A stretch of 5,803 nucleotides of DNA from a bacterium UBA4883 (GTDB lineage Bacteria > Bacillota > Clostridia > Oscillospirales > Acutalibacteraceae): NCBI GenBank assembly GCA_002399225.1, contig DHDF01000033.1, positions 28,406-34,208 on the forward strand. Direction: 5' to 3'. The notes under the pieces are model-generated. The model saw nothing but the letters and a program-made list of their open reading frames with translations. It searched no databases and was not told where the DNA came from. The stretch's first letter is position 1. The number at the start of each line of letters is the position of its first letter. Below, piece after piece: positions 1-5,772 of this stretch. Position numbers and translations under genes: made by a program.

Positions 1-905
1 TCATAGATTGCATTGGCAACATCGGTTGCCTCCGCACGGGTTGGGCGTGGGTTTTTCATCATCGAGTCCAACATCTGCGTTGCGGTGATGACTGGCAGCC
101 CCGCACTGGAAGCTTTTTTGATCAATTCTTTTTGGATGATCGGTATTTCTTCCAGGGGAATTTCAACTCCCAAGTCCCCGCGGGCAATCATAATGCCATC
201 CGAGACCCGGAGAATATCGTCAATATTCTGCACTCCGCCGGCATTTTCAATTTTTGCAATAATCCGGATGCTATGGCAGCCGAGCTTTTGCAGTTCCGAG
301 CGCATGTCTAGAATATCTTGCGCGCTGCGGGTAAAGGAGGCGGCAATGAAATCAAAATTTTCTGCTACACCGAAAGCGAGGTCTTCCCGGTCTCTGTCGC
401 TGATGAATGGAAGCGACAGGTGGGCACCCGGGACGTTAATTCCTTTGTGGGAAGAGACAACGCCACCGTTTTCGACAACGCAGAGGATGTCCGTGTCCGT
501 GCAGGACTCCACCCTCAGTTCAATCAGCCCATCGTCGATCAGGATGGGAGTGCCAGGGTGAACTTCTTTGGGTAGACGCTGAAAGGTGACGGAAACGCTC
601 TGCTCGTTGCCAACTATATCGCGTGTAGTCAGAGTAAAATGTTCCCCGGTTTTGAGTGTAACGGATGGCTTTCCAAATTTGCCGGTCCGTATCTCTGGCC
701 CTTTGGTATCCAGCAGAAGAGCAATCGGCAGATCAAGCTCCTGCCGGAGCTTTTTGACCAAATCAACATAAGGTTTCTGATCGGTTCCGGAACCATGGGA
801 AAAGTTTAGCCGTGCAATGTTCATTCCGGAAAGCATGAGCTGGCGGATAACGTTTTCATCCTTTGTTGCCGGGCCTAGGGTACATACGATTTTCGTTTTT
901 CTCAT
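1..905 (-). CDS. pyk: Pyruvate kinase, N-terminal 301 codons (3' end beyond window)
   Basis: Pyruvate kinase transfers phosphate from phosphoenolpyruvate to ADP, the last ATP-yielding step of glycolysis, in the cytosol. Translating the minus strand from the ATG at 905-903 gives the canonical opening [13 protein letters not shown], then ARLNFSHG (residues 31-38; R32, N34 and S36 are active-site and K+ ligands in the family). [13 protein letters not shown] follows at 63-75, then a B-domain insertion (about 75-170), IAKIEN (K218 catalytic, E220 metal ligand), [10 protein letters not shown] (D244) and PVITATQML at 271-279. E71 in the TKGPEIRTG motif is the residue found in K+-dependent enzymes. 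The rest of the barrel and the C-terminal regulatory domain lie past the window edge, where the frame is still open. The ribosome site GAGG (918-915) sits 9 nt before the start. A promoter is visible upstream, and no pfkA lies 5' of it, so pyk is probably the first gene of its transcript. Confidence 0.97.
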   Translation of the reverse strand, partial: MRKTKIVCTLGPATKDENVIRQLMLSGMNIARLNFSHGSGTDQKPYVDLVKKLRQELDLPIALLLDTKGPEIRTGKFGKPSVTLKTGEHFTLTTRDIVGNEQSVSVTFQRLPKEVHPGTPILIDDGLIELRVESCTDTDILCVVENGGVVSSHKGINVPGAHLSLPFISDRDREDLAFGVAENFDFIAASFTRSAQDILDMRSELQKLGCHSIRIIAKIENAGGVQNIDDILRVSDGIMIARGDLGVEIPLEEIPIIQKELIKKASSAGLPVITATQMLDSMMKNPRPTRAEATDVANAIY

Positions 906-966
906 TAATTGCAGCCTCGTTCCATTTCTGCTTAATTTATATTATTTACCTCTTATTACCTTTATA

Positions 967-995
967 ATCATACTAAAATCCCAGAAAAAAATCAA
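967..995 (-). promoter_or_regulatory. Housekeeping (sigma-A type) promoter of pyk
   Basis: On the minus strand there is TTGATT (995-990), a 17-nt spacer and TATGAT (972-967), matching the -35/-10 consensus at 4/6 and 5/6 with ideal spacing. The predicted transcript start near 960 gives a leader of about 55 nt before the pyk ATG. The leader is A/T-rich, and I see no riboswitch or terminator in it. Confidence 0.75.
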
Positions 996-1040
996 TGAAA
1001 CGCAAAGATTTGGCATTGCTTCCTGAAAATGATTCTAAGG

Positions 1041-1069
1041 TTGCAATCCTTTCGGAGAAGTTATACAAT
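1041..1069 (+). promoter_or_regulatory. Housekeeping promoter of the vanY-like gene
   Basis: TTGCAA (1041-1046), a 17-nt spacer and TACAAT (1064-1069) give two good sigma-A boxes at optimal spacing. Transcription would start near 1076, about 27 nt upstream of the ATG at 1103. It faces away from the pyk promoter, whose -35 box is 45 bp away, so the two could share a regulator. No obvious shared operator is visible between them. Confidence 0.75.
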
Positions 1070-1102
1070 AAAAAAGAAATCATGTTGGGATAGGTAGGTT
1101 TC

Positions 1103-1912
1103 ATGCGAAGACAAAGTGAAAAAATTTTAAAAAAGCACAGCCAGTGGAACGGCAGAAATCAAAACAAAAGAATAAAGATTGTAATGACGGTTGTTTTAAT
1201 TGCAATTTTTTTCTCTTTGGCGGCGGCAGTGCTGCTGACGTGGATTCAGATGAAAGGGGCTGCCCAGCCGCCAACCGGCAGTTTGTCGGCTGATGCAGGA
1301 ACAGATTCGGGAAATTCCGGTGGCCTTCCAATCTATGATGATTCCCTGAACCTGCTTCTGGTCAATTCTTCGCACATTCTGTCATCTGGATACCAGCCCC
1401 AGCTGACCAGTTTTGAAGGGATTCAGTTGGATGAGCGGATTTTACCGGCGCTGGGAAAAATGATGGAGAAGGCAAAGACGGACGGTTATCCTTTAACTCT
1501 TGCAGGTGCCTATGTGGATTCTAAACAGCAGAATCAGCTGTATCAGGCGGAAGTTCAGCGGCTGATGCAGCAGGACAATCTTTCCCTTGTCCGCGCGGAA
1601 AACCAGGCGCAAAATACAGTCGGAGAGGGCGGATACAACGAGAATCAGACCGGCCTTGCCGTCACATTTTCTTTTGACGGGAAGCAAGGCGCGAAATTTG
1701 CATCTACCGGCCAGTATCACTGGTTGTCTCAAAACAGCGTGTATTATGGATTTGTTCTTCGGTACCCCAAAGATAAAGAGTCCATGACGGGCATGGACTT
1801 TGAACCTGATCATTTTCGCTATGTCGGGAGGAGCAACGCAATTAAAATGAGGGAATATTCCATGTGCCTTGAAGAATATGTCTCTTATCTGCAACAGCAG
1901 ACCCAAAGCTGA
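1103..1912 (+). CDS. Membrane-anchored VanY-family (M15B) protein with a degenerate zinc site
   Basis: This 269-residue protein has a very basic N-terminus (1-25), one hydrophobic membrane segment (about 26-48), a low-complexity Gly/Ser/Asp linker (about 52-77) and an extracytoplasmic domain of the VanY D,D-carboxypeptidase family. Family-typical stretches are LLLVN (84-88), ENQTGLAV (180-187), YYGFVLRYPKDKE (214-226), TGMDFEPDHFRYVG (229-242) and LEEYV (256-260). Active members cleave the terminal D-Ala of peptidoglycan precursors using a zinc bound by the His and Asp of SxHxxGxAxD and a later His. Here that motif reads N179-E-N181-QTGLAV-T188, so Ser, His and Asp are all replaced. The usual SGYRS substrate-binding stretch is AGAYVDS (134-140), without its Arg. 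H237 and E234 of the EPxH motif remain, although Trp is replaced by Asp236. The fold assignment is firm. Catalysis is doubtful, and a peptidoglycan-binding or regulatory pseudoenzyme is my inference. A TAGGTAGG ribosome site (1091-1098) precedes the start. No terminator follows before the rpmE promoter. Confidence 0.85.
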   Translation: MRRQSEKILKKHSQWNGRNQNKRIKIVMTVVLIAIFFSLAAAVLLTWIQMKGAAQPPTGSLSADAGTDSGNSGGLPIYDDSLNLLLVNSSHILSSGYQPQLTSFEGIQLDERILPALGKMMEKAKTDGYPLTLAGAYVDSKQQNQLYQAEVQRLMQQDNLSLVRAENQAQNTVGEGGYNENQTGLAVTFSFDGKQGAKFASTGQYHWLSQNSVYYGFVLRYPKDKESMTGMDFEPDHFRYVGRSNAIKMREYSMCLEEYVSYLQQQTQS

Positions 1913-1932
1913 AGAACAGGTGAAAATGATTC

Positions 1933-1961
1933 TTGCAATTGATTACACGACATGTTATAAT
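1933..1961 (+). promoter_or_regulatory. Strong housekeeping promoter of rpmE (extended -10)
   Basis: TTGCAA (1933-1938), a 17-nt spacer and a perfect TATAAT (1956-1961) are present. TGT immediately before the -10 box (1953-1955) forms an extended -10. The start site near 1968 gives a leader of about 34 nt. This is the best promoter in the window, as expected for a ribosomal protein gene. Confidence 0.85.
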
Positions 1962-1989
1962 AAATCAAGTGTGGAATATGGCTGATAGC

Positions 1990-1996
1990 GAGGTGA
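1990..1996 (+). promoter_or_regulatory. Ribosome binding site that fixes the rpmE start
   Basis: GAGGTGA lies 5 nt before the ATG at 2002. The reading frame is open back to an ATG at 1933, but that codon lies inside the promoter -35 box and has no ribosome site. The start at 2002 also gives the conserved L31 N-terminus MKEKIHPQY. Confidence 0.85.
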
Positions 1997-2001
1997 CAGG
2001 A

Positions 2002-2205
2002 ATGAAGGAAAAGATCCATCCGCAGTATAAGGATACGACAATTACCTGCGCATGCGGAAATGTAATTCATACAAAATCTACAAAAGAGAACATCCATGTT
2101 GAAATTTGTTCCAAATGCCATCCATTCTTTACAGGCAAGCAGAAACTGGTTGATACAAACGGCCGCGTTGATATGTTCAAAAAGCGTTACGGTCTCGACA
2201 AGTAA
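2002..2205 (+). CDS. rpmE: 50S ribosomal protein L31, zinc-binding (C+) type
   Basis: This 67-residue protein has the L31 signature: MKEKIHPQY at the start, TCACGN (C16, C18), [14 protein letters not shown] (C36, C39) and a basic tail ending [10 protein letters not shown]31 binds the large subunit at the central protuberance and contributes to inter-subunit bridging. The four cysteines (CxC and CxxC) identify the zinc-containing form. Many bacteria replace this form with a cysteine-free paralogue when zinc is scarce. No such paralogue and no clear Zur-type operator are visible here. The length is normal for the family. The gene is flanked by its own strong promoter and an intrinsic terminator, so it appears to be expressed mainly as a single-gene unit. 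Confidence 0.97.
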   Translation: MKEKIHPQYKDTTITCACGNVIHTKSTKENIHVEICSKCHPFFTGKQKLVDTNGRVDMFKKRYGLDK

Positions 2206-2222
2206 AAAGCAATGCAGAACAG

Positions 2223-2254
2223 GTAGACGGCGGAAGACGCCGTCTACTTTTTTT
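2223..2254 (+). terminator. Intrinsic terminator after rpmE
   Basis: A perfect 10-bp stem, GTAGACGGCG (2223-2232) with CGCCGTCTAC (2238-2247), encloses a GAAGA loop and is followed directly by seven T (2248-2254). It begins 17 nt after the rpmE stop and ends only 3 nt before the ribosome binding site of the next gene. No T tract flanks it on the other side at the right distance, so it works for the plus strand only. Confidence 0.95.
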
Positions 2255-2257
2255 CAC

Positions 2258-2261
2258 GGAG
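2258..2261 (+). promoter_or_regulatory. Ribosome binding site that decides the yigZ start
   Basis: GGAG at 2258-2261 touches an in-frame ATG at 2262 and is 6 nt before a second in-frame ATG at 2268. The spacing favours initiation at 2268. Confidence 0.65.
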
Positions 2262-2267
2262 ATGAAA

Positions 2268-2894
2268 ATGGAGGAAGAGTATCGGACCCTGAAAGCATCT
2301 ACAGCCGCCGAGTTTACAGAACGCCGCTCCCGGTTTCTCAGCGATGCCGCACCTGTGTGCCGGGAAGAGGAAGCGGTGGCGTTTTTGCAGTCGGTCAAAA
2401 GCCGCCACAAAGAAGCCAGACATTATGTTTACGCTTATTGCCTGAGACAAGAAAGAATCACCCGCCATTCCGATGGTGGAGAGCCGCAAGGAACCGCCGG
2501 CATGCCGGTGCTGGATGTTTTACTGAGGTCCGGCGTCACGGATGCGATGATTGTGGTAACCCGTTATTTCGGCGGCATTCTGCTCGGGGCCGGCGGCCTG
2601 GTCAGGGCTTATTCCCACGCTGCTTCGCTCGCTTTGAAGCAGTCTGGGATCGCTGTGATGAAACGGTGTGCTCTGCTTGAGATTTGCTGCGGCTATGCCC
2701 AGTATGCGGCGGTCAGTGCGCTGATTGCGCGGTTTGGCGGAGCAGTCGATCACACTGAATATAGGGATTCAGTCCGGATTTGCTTTCATTTGGAACAAAA
2801 AAAACTAAATTTTTTTTGCCGTGCCTTATCAGACGCGACCTGCGGGAAGTGCAGGGCCGAACTGCTTTCGGAAAAATATAGGTCGGTTCAATAA
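2268..2894 (+). CDS. yigZ: YigZ / IMPACT (UPF0029) family protein
   Basis: This 208-residue protein has the two-domain layout of the bacterial YigZ family. The N-terminal IMPACT/UPF0029 domain (about 1-120) shows SRFLSDAAPV (21-30), KEARHYVYAYCLR (48-60), HSDGGEPQGTAGMPVLD (67-83) and VVTRYFGGILLGAGGLVRAY (96-115). A smaller C-terminal DUF1949-type domain follows (about 135-200). The conserved SDDGEP motif reads SDGGEP here. The molecular role of the family in bacteria is not settled. Eukaryotic IMPACT modulates the GCN2 kinase pathway, and the two-domain fold resembles translation-factor domains, so a link to translation is only suggested. The start at 2268 is chosen over 2262 from ribosome-site spacing. 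No promoter is visible in the 62 bp after rpmE, and a strong terminator lies just upstream, so expression may depend on read-through. Two 8-nt homopolymer runs occur near the 3' end (2797-2817). Confidence 0.93.
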   Translation: MEEEYRTLKASTAAEFTERRSRFLSDAAPVCREEEAVAFLQSVKSRHKEARHYVYAYCLRQERITRHSDGGEPQGTAGMPVLDVLLRSGVTDAMIVVTRYFGGILLGAGGLVRAYSHAASLALKQSGIAVMKRCALLEICCGYAQYAAVSALIARFGGAVDHTEYRDSVRICFHLEQKKLNFFCRALSDATCGKCRAELLSEKYRSVQ

Positions 2895-2933
2895 TTTTCT
2901 TATTTTAGCAAGGAAATTGATGAGAGGTTCGCG

Positions 2934-2939
2934 TATAAT
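2934..2939 (+). promoter_or_regulatory. Probable -10 element of the dgt-dnaG promoter
   Basis: A perfect TATAAT occurs 32 nt upstream of the dgt ATG, in the 76-bp gap after yigZ. At the 16-18 nt spacings there is no recognisable -35 box (AGGAAA at 17 nt), and there is no extended -10 TG. An A/T-rich inverted repeat (2893-2901 with 2910-2918) overlaps the -35 position. A promoter here makes sense because it would head the operon, but it is either weak or activator-dependent. Confidence 0.5.
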
Positions 2940-2970
2940 GCAGTAAATATCGTGAAAGGAGGAAACCTTC

Positions 2971-3966
2971 ATGACGGTCTGCGAGCGGACTCAGGACTTG
3001 GAGAAGCAAATCCTTTCACCTTATGCCATGCTTTCCAAAGATACGGCGGGACGTGAAATTCCGGAGAAAGAATGCGATCTTCGCACGCCGTTTCAGCGGG
3101 ATCGTGACCGGATTATACACTGCAAGGCGTTTCGGCGCCTAAAACACAAAACGCAGGTTTTCCTTTCTCCGGAAGGAGACCATTACAGAACAAGACTGAC
3201 CCATACGCTGGAGGTTGACCAGATCGCGCGGACCATTGCACGGGCGCTGCGCTTAAATGAGGACCTGACGGAAGCTATTTCACTCGGCCACGATTTGGGA
3301 CATACGCCGTTTGGGCACGCGGGGGAGCGGGCTTTAAATGAGATTTTCCCCGAAGGGTTCCGCCACTATGAACAAAGTGTGCGGGTGGTGGAGCGGCTTG
3401 AAAAGAACGGCAAGGGGCTGAACCTGACCCAAGAGGTCAGAAACGGGATTTTGTGCCATACTACGGGCACGGAGGCTACCACGATGGAAGGACGCATCAT
3501 CCGCATTGCGGATCGAATTGCATACCTGAATCATGACATTGACGACGCGGAGCGCGCAGGAGTACTGAAAGAAAAGGAAATTCCCTTGGAAATCACCTCG
3601 GTACTGGGCCATACAAAATCGAAGCGAATCGACACGCTGGTTCACTCCGTTGTCAGAAACAGCGGGAAAGAAGTCGTCCGACTGGACCCGGAGGTCCAAA
3701 AGGCATTTGACCTTTTGAATGATTTTATGGCGCGGAGCGTTTATCAGAACCCGAAAGCGAAAGGCGAGGAGAAAAAGGTTCCCTATCTCATCGGTGCCTT
3801 GTATCAATACCTTCGAAATCCGGAGCATTTGCCGGAGAATATGCGCCGGATTGCAGAGCAGGAAGGATGCGGACGGGCTGCGTGCGATTATATTGCGGGG
3901 ATGACGGATCACTATGCAGTCGAACTTTTCAAATCAATTTATGTCCCGACTTCTTGGAAGTTGTAG
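2971..3966 (+). CDS. dgt: dGTPase-like HD-domain deoxynucleoside triphosphate triphosphohydrolase
   Basis: Members of this family hydrolyse dNTPs to the deoxynucleoside plus tripolyphosphate, which trims dNTP pools in the cytosol. The 331-residue protein shows the family landmarks in order: LRTPFQRDRDRIIHCKAFRRL (37-57), KTQVF (60-64), RTRLTHTLEV (73-82), GHDLGHTPFGH (106-116) and IADRIAYLNHDIDDA (179-193). H78, H107-D108 and D181 form the expected H...HD...D metal site. The length fits the shorter dGTPase-like class rather than the larger E. coli Dgt (about 500 residues). Substrate preference, and any allosteric activation by dNTPs, cannot be read from the sequence. AAAGGAGG (2955-2962) lies 8 nt before the ATG. 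dnaG begins 37 nt after the stop with no terminator between, so the two are very likely co-transcribed. Confidence 0.95.
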   Translation: MTVCERTQDLEKQILSPYAMLSKDTAGREIPEKECDLRTPFQRDRDRIIHCKAFRRLKHKTQVFLSPEGDHYRTRLTHTLEVDQIARTIARALRLNEDLTEAISLGHDLGHTPFGHAGERALNEIFPEGFRHYEQSVRVVERLEKNGKGLNLTQEVRNGILCHTTGTEATTMEGRIIRIADRIAYLNHDIDDAERAGVLKEKEIPLEITSVLGHTKSKRIDTLVHSVVRNSGKEVVRLDPEVQKAFDLLNDFMARSVYQNPKAKGEEKKVPYLIGALYQYLRNPEHLPENMRRIAEQEGCGRAACDYIAGMTDHYAVELFKSIYVPTSWKL

Positions 3967-3988
3967 AAAAAGGGAGCCCGTCTGAAAG

Positions 3989-3997
3989 AGGAGGTGA
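3989..3997 (+). promoter_or_regulatory. Full-consensus ribosome binding site of dnaG
   Basis: AGGAGGTGA is an uninterrupted match to the 16S rRNA 3' end, 6 nt before the ATG at 4004. Primase is a low-copy protein in well-studied bacteria and often has a modest site, so the strength here is notable. Confidence 0.85.
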
Positions 3998-4003
3998 AGC
4001 GGC

Positions 4004-5761
4004 ATGCCCTTGCCGGAATCGTTTTTGCAGGAACTCAAAGCCAGAAGTGACCTTGTAGAACTTGCGTCTAACTATGTCGACCTGAAGCGCAGCGGCCGAA
4101 ATATGGTCGGACTGTGTCCGTTTCACAGTGAAAAATCGCCCTCTTTCAACATTTACCCGGAAAATGGCTCGTTTTACTGCTTTGGATGCGGGGCGGGCGG
4201 CGATGTGATTACTTTTGTCCGGCGGATCGAAAATCTCGATTATATGGAGGCGGTCCGCTTTCTTGCTCAGCGGGCCGGGATGCAGATCCCGGAAGCGGAA
4301 GTAGATGACAGGATGAGCAGGCTGCGCGCGCATATCCTGGAAATCAACAGGGAAACCGCCCGGTTCTATTATTCCGTTTTAAATTCGGATGTCGGCCGGG
4401 CGGGCCGGGAATATTTTCATCTTCGGGCGCTCAAGCCGGGGACCATCCGGCATTTTGGACTTGGGTATGCTCCGGATTCCCGCTTTGCCGTAGTGGATTT
4501 TCTTGAGAAAAAAGGGTATACGCAGGAAGAAATGGTGCTGGCCAACGTTGCGTTAAAAAGCAGAAACGGTCGTGCAATCGACCGCTTTTTCAAGCGGGTC
4601 ATGTTCCCAATCATTGACCTGCGGGGCAATGTAGTCGCATTTGGGGGAAGAACGCTGGGGGACGGTCAGCCAAAATATCTCAATACCTCCGAGACTCCGG
4701 TGTTTAACAAGGGCAACTTGCTGTTTGCCTTGAATTTTGCAAAAAACTGCAATTCCGGAAGATTGATTTTATGCGAGGGCTACATGGATGTGATTGCCCT
4801 GCACCAGGCGGGATTTCAGGAAGCGGTTGCCACGCTGGGAACATCTCTGACCCCGGTGCAGGCACGGCTGATGGCCCGGTATGCAAAAGAGGTTGTGATC
4901 TGTTACGATTCCGACGGGCCGGGGCAGAAAGCGGCTTCGAGGGCAATTCCGATGCTGCGGGGCGCGGGACTCAATGTCCGCGTTCTGGCGGTGGTGGGGG
5001 GCAAGGATCCGGACGAGTACATAAAAGCATATGGGCCGATTAAATTTAAACAGCTTCTAGATTCCTGCGGCAACGATGTGGAATACCGGCTGCAAAAAGC
5101 AAAGCAGGGCAGAAACCTTCAGAATCCGGAGCAGCGTGTCGAGTATCTCAACGAGGCCGCCTCCATTCTCTCTACGCTGGAAAATCCAATCGAGAGAGAA
5201 GTTTATGCGGGCCGTCTCGCACAGGAAGCCGGAATTACAACTTCCACAGTTTTGAATCAGATAAAAATGTATGGGCGGAAAAGCCGGAAAAAGCAGTTGA
5301 AAAAGCAATTTCAGACGGTTCAGCGTCAGACTTCCGGTCTTCGGGATCGCGTGAATCCGGAAAAATCGGAAAATTACCGCGCAGCAGCCGCGGAAGAAGC
5401 GCTCATTGCGCATATGCTGAAATTTCCAGAATCTGTGGAGAAAATTGCGTCTGTTTTGCCTCCTGAAAAGTTCATAACGGCGTTTAATCGCCGTGTATAT
5501 GCGACAATTGTGGGCAGAATTACAAATGGAAACGCAATCGGTCTCACGGATCTGGCGGAAGAATTTTCCATGGATGAAATTTCATCCATTGCGAGAATTC
5601 TTGCGATGCAGAATGAAATTACCTTAACGCAGAAAGATGTGCGTGAATATATCAATATCATTTTTCAGGAAAGCGACCAAAAAAAGTTAAGCCGGGCCGA
5701 ATCGGTACGGGATGAGGAAATTGAAATTTACCTTAGCAAATTAAGGCAGCAGAAGAAATAG
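4004..5761 (+). CDS. dnaG: DNA primase DnaG, full length
   Basis: DnaG synthesises the RNA primers for chromosome replication and is recruited by the replicative helicase. The 585 residues match the usual length (about 580-605) and contain all three domains. The N-terminal CHC2 zinc domain has C38, H41, C59 and C62 within GLCPFHSEKSPSF and FYCFGCGAGGD. The RNA polymerase core has RFFKRVMFPI (194-203) and AFGGRTLGDGQPKYLNTSET (212-231). Its TOPRIM fold has E258 of CEGYMDVIAL, D302 and D304 of YDSDGPGQKA, and KDPDEYI (334-340), the expected metal-binding acidic residues. A basic linker (about 425-457) leads to the C-terminal helicase-interaction domain (about 458-585). No key residue is missing. 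It sits 37 nt after dgt, and its TAG overlaps the ribosome site of the next gene, which is tight operon packing. A perfect 20-bp palindrome lies at 5570-5589, inside the codons for residues 523-529. Confidence 0.98.
   Translation: MPLPESFLQELKARSDLVELASNYVDLKRSGRNMVGLCPFHSEKSPSFNIYPENGSFYCFGCGAGGDVITFVRRIENLDYMEAVRFLAQRAGMQIPEAEVDDRMSRLRAHILEINRETARFYYSVLNSDVGRAGREYFHLRALKPGTIRHFGLGYAPDSRFAVVDFLEKKGYTQEEMVLANVALKSRNGRAIDRFFKRVMFPIIDLRGNVVAFGGRTLGDGQPKYLNTSETPVFNKGNLLFALNFAKNCNSGRLILCEGYMDVIALHQAGFQEAVATLGTSLTPVQARLMARYAKEVVICYDSDGPGQKAASRAIPMLRGAGLNVRVLAVVGGKDPDEYIKAYGPIKFKQLLDSCGNDVEYRLQKAKQGRNLQNPEQRVEYLNEAASILSTLENPIEREVYAGRLAQEAGITTSTVLNQIKMYGRKSRKKQLKKQFQTVQRQTSGLRDRVNPEKSENYRAAAAEEALIAHMLKFPESVEKIASVLPPEKFITAFNRRVYATIVGRITNGNAIGLTDLAEEFSMDEISSIARILAMQNEITLTQKDVREYINIIFQESDQKKLSRAESVRDEEIEIYLSKLRQQKK
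5570..5589. repeat. Perfect 20-bp palindrome inside the 3' end of dnaG
   Basis: ATGGATGAAA is followed directly by its exact reverse complement TTTCATCCAT. As RNA it could fold into an 8-bp stem with an AAUU loop. Short outer arms GAATT (5561-5565) and AATTC (5596-5600) extend the dyad imperfectly. It ends 183 nt before the downstream start codon. Its function is unknown. Confidence 0.6.
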
Positions 5762-5772
5762 GGGGACACAAT

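Noticed and set aside
13..561. A 182-codon plus-strand open frame antisense to pyk
   Set aside because: It is the complement of a clearly conserved pyruvate kinase coding region, has no ribosome site, and its translation shows no family features.
2475..2530. 12-bp palindrome CCGGCATGCCGG in yigZ
   Set aside because: A perfect 12-bp palindrome is expected about once in a window of this size, and the codons encode the conserved GTAGMP region.
2096..2680. A 194-codon plus-strand frame overlapping rpmE, the terminator and yigZ
   Set aside because: It reads through an intrinsic terminator and is out of frame with two conserved genes. Its Arg/Cys-rich translation is typical of a shadow frame.
2917..2939. 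TTGATG (2917-2922) as the -35 box for the dgt -10
   Set aside because: The spacer to TATAAT is only 11 nt, far below the 16-18 nt needed.
3334..3912. A 192-codon minus-strand open frame inside dgt
   Set aside because: The plus strand encodes an intact HD-domain protein through the whole interval. The antisense product has no recognisable motif, promoter or ribosome site.
4275..4292. GC-rich 7-bp hairpin CCGGGAT-GCAG-ATCCCGG within dnaG
   Set aside because: It has no T tract and is short enough to occur by chance in GC-rich coding sequence. There is no sign of function.
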